Counted from the first letter of the stretch, positions 41,833-44,535 are shown. The stretch is 64,000 bases of DNA from Periplaneta americana (GCF_040183065.1 NC_091128.1:173621244-173685243); one strand, 5' to 3'. Program-made: numbers and translations. Notes: a model not told the origin generated them from the sequence alone.

Positions 41833-44535
41833 TATTATTGTCAGTTATCAATATCATCATTGCTATCTCTGTTTTCTTTCTTTTTTCTTGTATTAGCTCG
41901 ATGAGAGCTCTATACTGTTCTTTTGACTCTGTTGATCCTCTACAGGGCTTTAACTTAATTTGTATTATTTTCATCAGTGTTTGTATTTCTTTTTTGTATT
42001 TATATGTGCTATCTGGTAGGATGGAAGAGAAGGCGTTATGGCCTTAATCCTGTCAGATTAAATAAATAAATTATTATTATTATTATTACTTAATAATATT
42101 TCAAAACATGATCATACAGAAGACATCAGTCTTAATTTTAAAAGTAGAGAAATATTGGAGAGCAAGAACGCTAATGGCTTCGTTGCCAAAGTCCGGCATT
42201 AGATAACAACAAACAACAACAACAACATTTTAAAAGTTTTCAGTGTTTCATATGATAAAATTGTGAAGCTGACAGTAGGTTTTTTTAACCATGTGGTGAG
42301 ATTTGTTTTCTCGTTATTCTGGAGAAAGTAATAGGTCCATGTCATCAAATCTGGAAACATGGCTGAAAATCTCGATATGGTGTTAAAGAGGATGATTTGG
42401 TTTGAATGTGTGCAGGAAAATGAAGGAGATGAAGTGGCAGCATGCCAAGGTGTCGGTGGAAATGATGAAGGAAATGGCCAGCGACAGCTCAATGCGCAAC
42501 AAGGAGGAGCGGGACAGGCGTCTGAAGGAGAAGAAGGATAACAACAGGAAGAAGGTGATCAACGAGTGCAAGCTGGCCACGCGCAGGAATAACGCCGAGG
42601 CAGAGAAGCTGCGGGCCAAGCACACCAGGGAGGAGGAGGCCCTTGAAGAGCACATCCAGCACGTGAGTCACTTATTTGAGGAGAATGTTTGACACTCATG
42701 TCATTTCAGAAGTTGGCTGTGCCTTGTCAAGTTGTGAGGCTTTTTATTTTCTGAACCAAGTCAAAATAAATTTAAAAAAAATGTAGAGGAGAGCAGTCAT
42801 TTTTTGTGTCTAATGCTGTACATATCAGCCAGAATCTGAATCAGAGGAGCTCGAATCTTAACCTCGAAATTGCAAGTTTAGCAAATATGTTGTTATTGTT
42901 TTCTAATGCCAGGCGTTTGACAATAAAGTCATTTGACCTCTTGCACTCCAATATTTTTCAAAGAAGTGAAGTTTAGCAAATATGAGTTTCATATTTCATA
43001 TTTAGTTTAGCAAATATGAAACTCAATAGTGTCTGATGTTATTGGATTCTTATCATTAGGGACCGAATTTTTAGGTTTTTAGGAAGTCCCTTTTAGGTTA
43101 TTGGAATAGGTTAAATAGGGTTTTTTTAGGTTTTTTGTCCAAACTGTGAAAAGTGTCGCAAAAATTGCCTGCTTGTTAAAAATGCACTCTTACAGTCATT
43201 TTTAAATAACATAACTTTTTCCTCGGTGGTGAAGATGGAATCATTTCCAATACATTGTCGTAATAAATGTGATTTCACTTGTTTTGGCATACTTACTTAC
43301 TTGCTGGCTTTTAAGGAACCCGGAGGTTCATTGCTGCCCTCACATAAGCCCGCCATTGGTCCTTATCCTGAGCAAGATTAATCCAGTCTCTACCATCGTA
43401 TCCCACCTCCCTCAAATCCATTTTAATATTATCTTCCCATCTACGTCTCGGCCTCCCCAAAGGTCTTTTCCCCTCTGGCCTCCCAACTAACACTCTATAT
43501 GCATTTCTGGATTCGCCAATACGTGCTACATGCCCTGCCCATCTCAAACGTCTGGATTTAATGTTCCTAATTATGTCAGGTGAAGAATACAATGCGTGCA
43601 GCTCTGCGTTGTGTAAACTTGTTTTGGCATAGCTTAACAAAATACAAAATATAAAAATTCAGTTCAGTGTTAATACCAGAAGCACCAGAATACGGCAGAC
43701 TACTAGAGACTTCAGAAAAGTTCACACCTCATACCCGTACACACAAGAGCACAGTCTTCTATCAGGGAACATGCCCGAAAACTTAACGAGTTTCAAGAAT
43801 GCGACCTTTCCGCAGTTCATTCACCTTAAGAGAAGGTTTAATCACTTCATACCCTTCTACTGGCATGTCATATCTGCAATCAGTGGAAATTCCAAAATAC
43901 ATACTGTGTCCTTAAGAGGTTGAAGCCTCTGAAGGATGGCCCGCTGTACAAAGAAAGACAGAATTCCTTGTTAACCATTTTATCCAAAACAACGAAAAAC
44001 TGAAGGGGTAAAGACCGTAGATTGGGTCGCTTTCTCCAGCGCAGAAGAGATTGAAAATTATAAGATGAATTGAAATTTTAAAATAATTCTATAAAATGCA
44101 ATAAATATAGAAAAATACATAGTAATTATGATTTAGGTTTTTTTCAGTCCTTATGGCTCACTTTAGATTTTTTTTACATTCAACAGAATTTACATATATC
44201 ACTCTTATGACTATGATTCGGAAAATTATCTAAGAAATTATGATTTCAGAAGTAAGGAAACAAATAGGTAAAAACCTATAAGTCCGGTCCCTACCTATCA
44301 CAGACCCTGTAATTATATCTGACGGATTTTTTTAGTGGTACTGCACAACCTGTGACTTCAAGAACATGTTCTATTGCAGGCGCTGCCTCTGTTTTTACTG
44401 ATTTAATTTATTTCTTATCACGAACTAATTGCCAATTGTATGATGATTGCTTACTTTTCTTTCCAGAAAATCGAGCTGAAGAACAATGAGGAACTGGAGT
44501 ACCAACTGGAGCCCAACGTGGAGTTCTACGCCTGA
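733..44535 (+). CDS. norpA: phospholipase C beta, norpA/PLCB4 class (3' 15 exons, 5' end missing)
   Basis: Phosphoinositide-specific phospholipase C beta splits PIP2 into IP3 and diacylglycerol at the plasma membrane under Gq control; in insect photoreceptors the norpA form couples rhodopsin to TRP channels. Fifteen exons join in phase to 908 residues plus a first split codon: EF-hand part (residues 1-135), X box (about 136-289), X-Y linker (290-370), Y box (370-518), C2 (519-642), linker (642-690) and C-terminal coiled coil (690-908). X-box catalytic residues are all present (SSHNTYL, ELDCWDG, ITHGH, SFENH), as is the Y-box SRIYPKG. From memory of Drosophila NORPA (about 1,095 residues), roughly 185 N-terminal residues including the PH domain lie off the left edge. 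norpA is preferred over Plc21C because of exon-by-exon similarity and an EFxA-type C-terminus. Introns range from 70 bp to 7.5 kb and the larger ones are filled with transposons. Confidence 0.9.
969..1257 (+). mobile_element. 5'-truncated RNase H LINE with CAA tail
   Basis: Encodes the tail of an RNase H-bearing non-LTR retrotransposon ([19 protein letters not shown]), with a frameshift near 1160 and a stop in the final residues. It ends in (AAC)n. The 10-bp AACACTGGAA flanks it at 959-968 and 1258-1267, as expected of target-primed insertion. It lies about 100 bp past the exon A donor. Same family as the copies at 30745, 35624, 38631, 42146 and 42890. Confidence 0.85.
1268..2075. other. intron 1 spacer with ATT microsatellite
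   Basis: No gene or recognisable mobile element. An (ATT)n microsatellite lies at about 1946-1977. The rest is AT-rich single-copy-looking intron. Confidence 0.5.
2078..3021 (+). pseudogene. degenerate RNase H LINE, second subfamily
   Basis: Begins with a readable stretch ending in the RNase H first-Asp motif ([10 protein letters not shown], about 2300-2330), breaks at stops and frameshifts, and resumes near 2815 as [16 protein letters not shown], then a CKLC...HHLAVC zinc-like motif and a [11 protein letters not shown] end at about 3021. The order RNase H then C-x2-C/H/C is that of the C-terminal part of non-LTR elements. It is more diverged than the CAA-tailed family and resembles the minus-strand copy at 29645-29960. 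Not functional. Confidence 0.75.
3022..3539. other. intron 1 remainder, nothing recognised
   Basis: Contains an open stretch of about 108 codons (3213-3539) with no detectable motif. It runs into the exon B acceptor, so it is treated as chance. Polypyrimidine tract and AG at 3538-3539. Confidence 0.45.
3540..3640 (+). CDS. norpA: norpA exon B: EF-hand segment
   Basis: Reads [20 protein letters not shown] then [13 protein letters not shown], the conserved PLC beta segment with the FTFDKFY and VCPR signature. Acceptor AG at 3538-3539, donor GTGAGT from 3641. Ends two bases into an Ile codon completed in exon C. The donor is followed within 17 bp by the minisatellite. Confidence 0.9.
3658..4524 (+). 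repeat. 64-bp minisatellite, about 13-14 units
   Basis: Tandem copies of a 64-bp unit beginning GTGATTGTTG and ending TTGATATTCGCTA. Successive starts at 3658, 3722 and 3786 give the period. Most central units are nearly identical. One unit near 4170-4190 is shortened by about 34 bp and one is 63 bp. The flanking units carry the most substitutions, the usual picture of an array growing from within. The period is not a multiple of three, so it encodes no repeat protein. It occupies most of intron 2, from 17 bp past the donor to about 167 bp before the next acceptor. Confidence 0.95.
4525..4690. other. intron 2 end, possible older repeat remnants
   Basis: Contains two related stretches (ACATCAGACGATGCTTGCTA and a similar GGCGATGTTTGCTA) that may be decayed repeat copies. 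The acceptor is the AG at 4689-4690, chosen because it restores Ile-Thr-Gln-Gly-Lys in phase with exon B. Confidence 0.5.
4691..4857 (+). CDS. norpA: norpA exon C: EF-hand end
   Basis: Begins with the base that completes Ile, then [20 protein letters not shown] and [18 protein letters not shown], the highly conserved PLC beta EF-hand/X junction. The donor is GTGAGT at 4858, leaving one base (C) for the next exon. The following intron is only 76 bp. Confidence 0.92.
4934..5144 (+). CDS. norpA: norpA exon D: start of catalytic X box
   Basis: Completes Arg and reads [20 protein letters not shown], then [20 protein letters not shown] and [13 protein letters not shown]. The His-Asn of SSHNTYL corresponds to the first catalytic histidine and the calcium-binding Asn of PI-PLCs. 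Donor GTACAC at 5145; two bases carry over to an Arg codon. The LINE fragment starting near 5178 lies only about 33 bp into the next intron. Confidence 0.93.
5178..5402 (-). mobile_element. RTE LINE 3'-end fragment
   Basis: Minus-strand reading gives [20 protein letters not shown] and a MNLRVL end, the conserved C-terminus of the RTE-type LINE present in full at 14222-17435. 5'-truncated, with small deletions. The element's usual TAAG tail is reduced and no convincing target duplication is seen, so this looks older than the other copies. Confidence 0.8.
5467..5524. repeat. GTT/ATT microsatellite
   Basis: (GTT)n passing into (ATT)n with one CAT interruption. It makes artefactual poly-Leu and poly-Asn reading frames on the two strands. 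Confidence 0.95.
5530..7282. mobile_element. pogo-like MITE split by a hAT element
   Basis: Terminal inverted repeats CTGTATTTACCCG (5530) and CGGGTAAATACGG (ending 7282), with TA on each side (5528-5529, 7283-7284). Removing the nested hAT (5842-7120 plus one 8-bp duplication) leaves an element of about 470 bp. TA target and TIR style suggest the Tc1/mariner/pogo group. No transposase remains. Confidence 0.6.
5842..7120. mobile_element. non-autonomous hAT element
   Basis: TIRs CAGTGGCGGCTCCT and AGGAACCGCCACTG bound the element, with a perfect 8-bp duplication CCATATAT at 5834-5841 and 7121-7128. 8-bp duplications and CAGTG-type ends are hAT hallmarks. Several short open frames are seen inside, none recognisable as transposase. 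Interrupts the pogo-like MITE, so it is the younger insertion. Confidence 0.85.
7290..8881 (-). mobile_element. hAT element with ZMYM1-like transposase remnant
   Basis: Left end CAGTGGCGGCTCGTG, right end GGGCCGGCCCTG, with near-identical 8-bp flanks (GTACTTTC at 7282-7289, TTACTTTC at 8882-8889). Minus strand 7730-7984 reads [20 protein letters not shown] and [20 protein letters not shown], the N-terminal TTF-type zinc-finger region of hAT transposases annotated as zinc finger MYM-type protein 1-like. The catalytic domain is absent, so this is an internally deleted copy. Confidence 0.75.
8890..9214. other. intron 4 spacer
   Basis: AT-rich, with an A-run near 8930-8942. Nothing recognised. 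Confidence 0.5.
9251..9322 (-). repeat. tRNA-like unit 1 (inverted)
   Basis: 72-nt cloverleaf-like sequence on the minus strand: D arm TAGTTCAGTGGGAGAGC, anticodon stem TTGGT/ACCAA and T arm GGGTTCGATACCC. The loop reads ACATTTA, with C where the invariant U33 should be. Probably a SINE head or tRNA pseudogene. Confidence 0.6.
9343..9406 (+). repeat. tRNA-like unit 2 (5' end missing)
   Basis: Starts at AGCTCAGTGGGAGAGCG, so the 5' acceptor strand and positions 8-9 are gone. The rest, including GGTTCGATACC, is intact. It forms the head-to-head junction with unit 1 at about 9340-9342. Confidence 0.6.
9621..9692 (+). repeat. tRNA-like unit 3
   Basis: Acceptor TCCCGGG with CCCCGGA (one C-C mismatch), A box TAGCTCAGTGG, anticodon stem TTGGT/ACCAA, loop ACGTTTA (GTT at the anticodon position, C33), T arm with the first G of the loop-closing pair changed (GGATTCGATACC). 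A T6 run follows four bases after the 3' end and could stop Pol III. Confidence 0.6.
9908..9979 (+). repeat. tRNA-like unit 4
   Basis: Same as unit 3, including the GGATTCG T-arm variant and the downstream T6 run. The shared variant shows units 3 and 4 derive from each other. Confidence 0.6.
10190..10261 (+). repeat. tRNA-like unit 5
   Basis: As unit 3, but with the intact GGTTCGATACC T arm, as in units 1 and 2, and TTTTTC downstream. The following unit body is cut short at the right-hand flanking duplication. Confidence 0.6.
10428..10515 (+). CDS. norpA: norpA exon E: X-box catalytic core
   Basis: Completes Arg, then [36 protein letters not shown] carries the two calcium-binding acidic residues and ITHGH the second catalytic histidine of PI-PLCs. 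Acceptor GCAG at 10424-10427, donor GTGAGT from 10516. The next intron is only 70 bp. Confidence 0.95.
10586..10750 (+). CDS. norpA: norpA exon F: X-box end
   Basis: Reads [40 protein letters not shown] and [15 protein letters not shown]. The Glu of SFENH is the remaining calcium ligand. The donor GTGTGT at 10751 is chosen because it leaves whole codons and joins to LEPGVPLP in exon G. Confidence 0.93.
10751..11024. other. intron 6 start with LINE 3'-end remnant
   Basis: From about 10974 the sequence (GGAAGAGAAGGCC, then GCCAGATTAA) matches the 3' terminus of the CR1/Jockey-like LINE end seen at 42005-42070. Its continuation, ATAAATAAATTATT, lies beyond the Harbinger insertion at 12393, so the Harbinger entered this LINE tail. 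Confidence 0.6.
11025..12392 (-). mobile_element. PIF/Harbinger element, copy 1
   Basis: TIR GGCCCGGTTGCAGAAAC at the left and GTTTCTGCAACCGGGCC at the right, flanked by TAA on both sides (11022-11024, 12393-12395), the Harbinger-type 3-bp target. On the minus strand, 12045-11692 encodes a HARBI1-like N-terminal part ([17 protein letters not shown], then [15 protein letters not shown]) and 11550-11400 part of the DDE domain ([22 protein letters not shown]). In active relatives the latter motif is GD-[SG]-GY; here Asp is Tyr. Stops separate the two parts, so it is non-autonomous. Confidence 0.88.
12407..12464. repeat. ATT microsatellite
   Basis: (ATT)n grown from the LINE tail TAAATAAATTATT. 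Confidence 0.95.
12475..12676 (+). pseudogene. CR1/Jockey-like LINE reverse transcriptase C-terminal fragment
   Basis: Reads WGAADQ in one frame, then [20 protein letters not shown] and [15 protein letters not shown] in another, the thumb/connection region after the reverse transcriptase of CR1/Jockey-type LINEs. It is cut at TAA (12677-12679) by Harbinger copy 2 and may continue at 14061 (RVPSLIF). Later pieces may lie at 17840-18060. Confidence 0.6.
12680..14057 (+). mobile_element. PIF/Harbinger element, copy 2
   Basis: Same element as 11025-12392 in the opposite orientation, 287 bp away. TIRs GGCCCGGTTGCAGAAAC and GTTTCTACAACCGGGCC with TAA duplications at 12677-12679 and 14058-14060. 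13023-13376 encodes the same N-terminal part, ending at the same stop after PRVA as copy 1, and about 13597-13680 the same [12 protein letters not shown] with Tyr for the catalytic Asp. Shared defects mean both copies descend from a source that was already broken. Confidence 0.88.
14061..14221. other. LINE remnant between Harbinger and RTE
   Basis: Possible continuation of the CR1/Jockey-like LINE. Ends with AATCTCATATTCAA (14208-14221), the target duplicated by the RTE insertion. Confidence 0.4.
14222..17435 (+). mobile_element. full-length RTE-type LINE
   Basis: A 3.2-kb non-LTR retrotransposon with about 260 bp of 5' leader, an endonuclease-reverse transcriptase reading frame, and a 3' end of (TAAG)n. 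The 14-bp AATCTCATATTCAA flanks it at 14208-14221 and 17436-17449, which makes this a clean insertion and apparently full length. Other, truncated copies lie at 5178, 20217, 35406 and 43292. Clade call (RTE) rests on the endonuclease style, single frame and short tetranucleotide tail. Confidence 0.9.
14485..17408 (+). pseudogene. RTE endonuclease-reverse transcriptase, frameshifted
   Basis: The APE endonuclease begins [16 protein letters not shown], with LGDFNAK at about 14905 and SDH at about 15190. A one-base loss near 15715 moves the frame, and reverse transcriptase follows ([51 protein letters not shown] with the catalytic YADD intact at about 16610). Comparison with the copy at 20217 shows a net 8-base loss near 16672 and a one-base loss near 16797. 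The C-terminus ([20 protein letters not shown] to MNLRVP) is whole. At least three frameshifts, so it is inactive, though otherwise well preserved. Confidence 0.9.
17576..17815 (+). mobile_element. tRNA-derived SINE
   Basis: Head with Pol III A box (TGGCTCAGTTGG) and B box (GGTTCGATCCCC), a body with GATTACCTGGTTGGGTTTTT and CTCATCGACGCTAAATAA, and the end ACAGCATCGTTAAATAACCA. A second copy is at 44858-45120. The flanks show only a weak 7-of-8 duplication (AGAATTCC/AGAATGCC). Confidence 0.85.
17840..18060 (+). pseudogene. possible CR1/Jockey LINE C-terminal remnant
   Basis: One frame contains KTFNSLPTI followed after decay by [11 protein letters not shown], a pattern (F-N-x-LP ... FY-x-x-DEY) typical of the last residues of Jockey/CR1-type ORF2. 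It may belong with 12475-12676, pushed apart by the Harbinger, RTE and SINE. Weak evidence. Confidence 0.35.
18268..18438 (+). CDS. norpA: norpA exon G: X-Y linker and start of Y box
   Basis: [40 protein letters not shown], then an acidic stretch [21 protein letters not shown] carries the conserved lysines that contact the phosphates of the substrate. Acceptor TTGCAG ending 18267. Donor GTGATG at 18439 is the phase-0 site that joins to EPPEASEA; it is a non-optimal donor, so the exact end is slightly uncertain. Confidence 0.88.
18516..19238. mobile_element. pogo/Tigger-like MITE split by a second MITE
   Basis: Left end after TA reads CAGCTGAACTCCAATTATCC; the right end reads ATATTTGGAGTTCTACTA before TA (19239-19240). 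Ends match the MITE at 53223-53465. The internal part contains the separate MITE at 18757-19120. It lies about 80 bp past the exon G donor. Confidence 0.7.
18757..19120. mobile_element. MITE with CTGTACTCCAACCA ends, copy 1
   Basis: TIRs CTGTACTCCAACCA and TGGTTGGAGAACAG. The sequence is about 90 percent or more identical by eye to 40122-40476 on the opposite strand. TA follows the right end (19121-19122) but is not conserved on the left. No coding capacity seen. Confidence 0.75.
19241..20203. other. intron 7 middle, with a decayed SINE
   Basis: About 19440-19585 resembles the SINE at 17576 (TTGGGCTGATTACCTG and a degraded B box GGTTTGATTCTCG). The rest is unrecognised. The last 13 bases before the RTE copy are its target duplication partner. 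Confidence 0.5.
20217..21054 (+). mobile_element. RTE LINE copy 2, 5'-truncated
   Basis: Starts inside the reverse transcriptase at [13 protein letters not shown] and runs to MNLWVP and (TAAG)n. Duplication TAACCTTGAAACC at 20204-20216 and 21055-21067. The frame is open except for one nonsense codon at 20761 (TAG in place of the TGT seen in the full-length copy). It preserves stretches deleted in the full-length copy, so it came from a different source. It ends 80 bp before exon H without destroying the acceptor. Confidence 0.92.
21135..21285 (+). CDS. norpA: norpA exon H: Y-box start
   Basis: [60 protein letters not shown] is the PLC beta signature at the head of the Y box. Acceptor TTGCAG ending 21134, donor GTGAGT at 21286 leaving one base. 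Confidence 0.93.
21286..22455. other. intron 8 left part, nothing recognised
   Basis: AT-rich, with a short (CTT)n at about 21460-21479. No element ends or coding motifs found. Confidence 0.5.
22460..23625 (+). repeat. 31-bp tandem satellite, about 36 units
   Basis: Tandem units of 31 bp with core CTTGTTCTGTGGCTTTCATT. Two main unit types differ at linked sites: GTGGCTTTCATTAACTTT and GTGTTTTTCATTAATTTT. One partial unit lies near 23337-23350 and the last unit is degenerate (TTCTGAGACTTTCAAAATAA). The array ends about 35 bp from the stop codon of the retroelement ORF on the minus strand. Confidence 0.95.
23659..24324 (-). pseudogene. retroelement-type ORF with internal deletion
   Basis: A 221-codon open frame: N-terminal helical part, then [20 protein letters not shown], a Cys/His cluster ([25 protein letters not shown] region), then [20 protein letters not shown] and [20 protein letters not shown] near the end. 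This combination recurs as the C-terminal end of repeated retroelement proteins in arthropods and cnidarians (from memory, not searched). Relative to those, about 60-70 residues that carry an RPDG/WDAT (PD-(D/E)XK-like) stretch are missing between the Cys cluster and TCADTLAP. Most likely the 3' end of a dead retroelement, not a host gene. Confidence 0.6.
24325..24622. other. intron 8 right part
   Basis: AT-rich; nothing recognised. Ends in the acceptor TTTTACAG at 24615-24622. Confidence 0.5.
24623..24987 (+). CDS. norpA: norpA exon I: Y-box core
   Basis: Completes Lys ([16 protein letters not shown]) and reads [95 protein letters not shown]. The Ser of NMSSF, and Arg and Tyr of SRIYPKG, are the substrate-contact residues of PI-PLCs. 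Longest exon but one; donor GTGAAG at 24988. Confidence 0.97.
24988..25844. other. intron 9 left part
   Basis: AT-rich. A short inverted pair (TATATCAACTGC... and ATGATATACAACG) lies near 25280-25318. Open frames near 25379-25690 lack motifs. Nothing assigned. Confidence 0.45.
26063..27020. mobile_element. DNA transposon with 25-bp TIRs, superfamily unclear
   Basis: Left end GGGAAAAACGTAATACGGCG (continuing AACGC); the right end is its inverse with one insertion and one substitution. The 8-bp CAATTGAC lies on both sides (26055-26062, 27021-27028). Contents: CT-rich run at 26255-26290, a TGTTG run and repeats of GTCTAATGCGTATT at 26803-26878. No transposase. GG ends plus an 8-bp target do not fit hAT (CA ends). 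It entered the reverse transcriptase frame of the LINE exactly at the Ala-Ile of GTRDAI. Confidence 0.8.
27786..28078 (-). mobile_element. tRNA-derived SINE (second family)
   Basis: On the minus strand the head reads GTAGCTCAGTTGGTAGAGC (A box) and GGGTTCGATCCC (B box). The body runs leftward to a short AAAGGTAAAGG-type tail (plus-strand sense). The 14-bp CTACCTACCACATA flanks it at 27772-27785 and 28079-28092. It is inside the GAAT-tailed LINE. Confidence 0.9.
28530..29243. other. intron 9 right part
   Basis: Interrupted (AAT)n microsatellite at about 29070-29115. Nothing else recognised. Confidence 0.5.
29244..29408 (+). CDS. norpA: norpA exon J: C2 domain, first half
   Basis: [55 protein letters not shown]. 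Typical PLC beta C2 start. Whole codons at both ends; acceptor TTTCAG ending 29243, donor GTTTGT at 29409. Confidence 0.96.
29645..29960 (-). pseudogene. RNase H LINE C-terminal fragment, second subfamily
   Basis: Minus-strand reading: [51 protein letters not shown]. The frame beyond the final TTL-type stop runs into CATTAGATAC and an ATAC-rich tail. Related to 2078-3021 more than to the CAA-tailed family. Confidence 0.75.
30212..30416 (+). CDS. norpA: norpA exon K: C2 domain, second half
   Basis: [68 protein letters not shown]. Conserved RILPL and GYRH motifs of PLC C2. Acceptor GTGCAG ending 30211, donor GTAAGT at 30417 leaving one base of Gly. Confidence 0.97.
30745..31853 (+). mobile_element. 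RNase H LINE with CAA tail, longest copy
   Basis: Duplication ACAAAATGTCAT at 30733-30744 and 31854-31865. Reading frame 30749-31039, then one frameshift (near 31023), then the RNase H domain: YTDGS (about 31078), a Glu in ETIEINE, SDSKAA (31263), WIPSHCG and NENADALAK (31420), so all four catalytic acidic positions are present. Next [20 protein letters not shown] and the CPLC/EHLKSC zinc-like motif. The normal stop (TAG in other copies) is TAT here, so the frame continues into the hAT sequence to 32021. The reverse transcriptase was lost by 5' truncation. RNase H-bearing LINEs belong to the I/R1/LOA groups; I cannot choose among them. Confidence 0.85.
32040..32950 (-). pseudogene. RNase H LINE, third lineage, minus strand
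   Basis: Minus-strand pieces: TDAALQCAY and [11 protein letters not shown]-like (about 32760-32700), [10 protein letters not shown] (about 32615), [58 protein letters not shown], ending at 32053 in a CGAGAAAAACAACAACTGAA tail. RNase H then a C-x2-C...H-x4-C motif, as in the other LINE families here but clearly different in sequence. Frameshifted in the RNase H part. Confidence 0.75.
33303..34083. mobile_element. non-autonomous hAT element
   Basis: TIRs CAGCGTTTTTCAAACT and AGTTTGAGAAACGCTG. Flanking 8-mers GCTTAAAC (33295-33302) and CCTTAAAC (34084-34091) match at 7 of 8. The inner ends carry GGACCAC repeats (GTGGGGACCACTTTTTT, GGTGGTCCGCAGACC). No transposase. Confidence 0.82.
34092..34549. 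other. intron 11 spacer
   Basis: Contains a minus-strand open frame at 34205-34402 with no motif I recognise. Nothing assigned. Confidence 0.4.
34550..34920 (-). pseudogene. hAT (SCAND3/ZBED5-like) transposase 3' fragment
   Basis: The left end CAGTGGTTTCCAAAGTG plus GGGTCGCGACCCC is the standard terminus of Charlie-like hATs. About 34740-34900 on the minus strand reads [20 protein letters not shown] followed by a SHLSH-type stop, the C-terminal tail seen in FAM200/SCAND3/ZBED5-type hAT proteins. The other terminus was not found before the RTE at 35406, so the element is partial. Confidence 0.65.
34921..35394. other. intron 11 spacer, probably hAT remainder
   Basis: Likely decayed upstream part of the hAT transposase, but no motif is certain. 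Confidence 0.35.
35406..36134 (-). mobile_element. RTE LINE copy 3, with a nested LINE
   Basis: The minus-strand 3' part of the RTE LINE ([26 protein letters not shown]) begins with CTTAC-type tail at the left. Duplication CACTTGTATTA at 35395-35405 and 36135-36145. Interrupted at 35624-36017 by the CAA-tailed LINE. Without that insert it is about 320 bp long, similar to the copy at 43292. Confidence 0.9.
35624..36017 (+). mobile_element. RNase H LINE with CAA tail, inside the RTE copy
   Basis: 5'-truncated; reads from [20 protein letters not shown] through [20 protein letters not shown] to LSNAWH and its TAG stop, then (AAC)n. The 14-bp ACATTTCTGGATTC of the RTE is duplicated at 35610-35623 and 36018-36031. 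Apart from the opening codons it is a single uninterrupted frame. Confidence 0.93.
36278..36397 (+). CDS. norpA: norpA exon L: C2-to-coiled-coil linker
   Basis: Completes Gly, [20 protein letters not shown] then [19 protein letters not shown]. Ser/Lys-rich linker after C2, variable across PLC betas. Acceptor TTTCAG ending 36277; donor GTTAGT at 36398 leaving one base of Glu. Low conservation but phase fits both neighbours. Confidence 0.85.
36398..36947. other. intron 12
   Basis: Two facing short repeats (TTGAGTTGACTAATTTCAGC and a later GTCAATTAGG stretch, with TAGTAGGAGCC against GGATCCTACTAAG) suggest a small foldback at about 36580-36665. Otherwise nothing. Confidence 0.4.
36948..37314 (+). 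CDS. norpA: norpA exon M: C-terminal coiled coil, first part
   Basis: Completes Glu, [40 protein letters not shown], then charged heptad-like helix to THHQQ. This is the PLC beta C-terminal domain that binds G alpha q and membranes and mediates dimerisation. Acceptor GGCAG ending 36947; donor GTAATA at 37315 leaving two bases of Gln. Confidence 0.93.
37315..37734. other. intron 13 start
   Basis: No gene or repeat recognised. Confidence 0.45.
37735..38630. repeat. LINE 3'-end stub plus unclassified repeat with GC-rich hairpin
   Basis: 37730-37792 (CATCAGGCCTTCTC, then CTCTACCAGGGGATTACAAC) matches the LINE 3' end at 46905-46950. Arms GTGGGGGTGT...GTGTAGTGT and ACACTACACAAACACCCCCA at about 37805-37880 form a hairpin. 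38310-38630 has a readable segment ([20 protein letters not shown]) and a stretch around CTCCAAGCGGGGACTACT; they look repeat-derived, but I cannot name the family. Confidence 0.4.
38631..38856 (+). mobile_element. 5'-truncated RNase H LINE with CAA tail
   Basis: Starts at TTTAGATTGGCAACAGGCC and runs to CATTAGAAAACAACAAC. A short duplication ACAGAAT is present at 38624-38630 and 38857-38863. One in-frame TGA (near 38809) against the other copies. Confidence 0.8.
38864..39400 (-). pseudogene. CR1/Jockey-like LINE C-terminus and 3' UTR
   Basis: Minus strand reads [40 protein letters not shown] and [31 protein letters not shown] stop at about 39022. LWN-x-LP-x-x-IR and the closing FK-x-x-L-x-x-H are the usual final motifs of CR1/L2/Jockey ORF2. 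The 3' UTR with ACAATT repeats follows leftward and is also found at 46960-47130. Confidence 0.75.
39542..39960. mobile_element. hAT MITE, 419 bp
   Basis: TIRs CAGGGTGCGAATT and AATTCGCACACTG with subterminal G/C runs (GGGGGGGG near 39565, CCCCCCCC near 39940). Perfect 8-bp duplication GTAGTAAT at 39534-39541 and 39961-39968. A T-run at 39780-39800. No coding capacity. Confidence 0.9.
40122..40476. mobile_element. MITE with CTGTACTCCAACCA ends, copy 2
   Basis: Inverted relative to 18757-19120. Ends TTGTTCTCCAACCAGG and CGTGGTTGGAGTACAG, with TA at 40120-40121 and 40477-40478. The internal sequence (for example GATAGCCAATAGAGATACGA) is almost the same as copy 1. The next 450 bp ends with GGGTTTTACTG-TA (about 40932), possibly another pogo-type end. 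Confidence 0.8.
40480..41385. other. intron 13 middle
   Basis: Possible decayed pogo-like element up to 40932 (CAGTAAAA at 40474, TTTTACTG at the right). C/T-rich 40940-41215. No gene. Confidence 0.35.
41390..42088 (+). pseudogene. CR1/Jockey-like LINE 3' end
   Basis: 41463-41605 encodes [47 protein letters not shown] stop, the same C-terminal motif as at 39022. The 3' UTR contains a large ATT/ACT microsatellite (41698-41832) and closes with CAGATTAAATAAATAAATTA (42047-42066) plus (TTA)n. The same closing sequence flanks Harbinger copy 1. Confidence 0.75.
41698..41832. repeat. ATT/ACT microsatellite
   Basis: About 135 bp of ATT with a central ACT block. Gives a spurious poly-Leu reading frame. 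Confidence 0.95.
42146..42236 (+). mobile_element. 91-bp stub of CAA-tailed LINE
   Basis: Only the last stretch (GAGAAATATTGGAGAGCAAG to GGCATTAGATAACAAC) and tail. Duplication ATTTTAAAAGT at 42135-42145 and 42237-42247. An extreme 5' truncation. Confidence 0.88.
42416..42662 (+). CDS. norpA: norpA exon N: C-terminal coiled coil, second part
   Basis: Completes Gln, [20 protein letters not shown], then [20 protein letters not shown] and a Glu/Arg-rich helix ending EEHIQH. Strong heptad character, matching the end of the PLC beta C-terminal domain. Acceptor GTGCAG ending 42415; donor GTGAGT at 42663. Confidence 0.94.
42890..42968 (-). mobile_element. 79-bp stub of CAA-tailed LINE
   Basis: Inverse of the same 3' end (TTGTTATTGTTTTCTAATGC to CAATATTTTTCAAAG). 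Duplication AAGTTTAGCAAATATG, 16 bp, at 42874-42889 and 42969-42984. Confidence 0.9.
42985..43276. other. intron 14 left part
   Basis: AT-rich, with tandem TTTAGG-type runs. A further AGTTTAGCAAATATGA copy lies at 43004, so the 16-bp target was already locally repeated. Nothing else. Confidence 0.45.
43292..43616 (-). mobile_element. RTE LINE copy 4, 5'-truncated
   Basis: Minus strand: [40 protein letters not shown], then [20 protein letters not shown] and MNLRVP, an uninterrupted frame, with TAAG tail on the left. Duplication ACTTGTTTTGGCATA, 15 bp, at 43277-43291 and 43617-43631. Confidence 0.93.
43632..44466. other. intron 14 right part
   Basis: No coding motif or element end recognised. 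Ends in TTTCCAG, the exon O acceptor. Confidence 0.45.
44467..44535 (+). CDS. norpA: norpA exon O: C-terminus and stop
   Basis: [20 protein letters not shown] then YA and TGA. The short exon closes the coiled coil and gives the free C-terminus EFYA. Fly NORPA ends with the PDZ ligand EFCA (from memory); here Tyr stands where Cys would be. Phase and similarity of length support this as the true last exon. Confidence 0.9.
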   Translation, partial: KIELKNNEELEYQLEPNVEFYA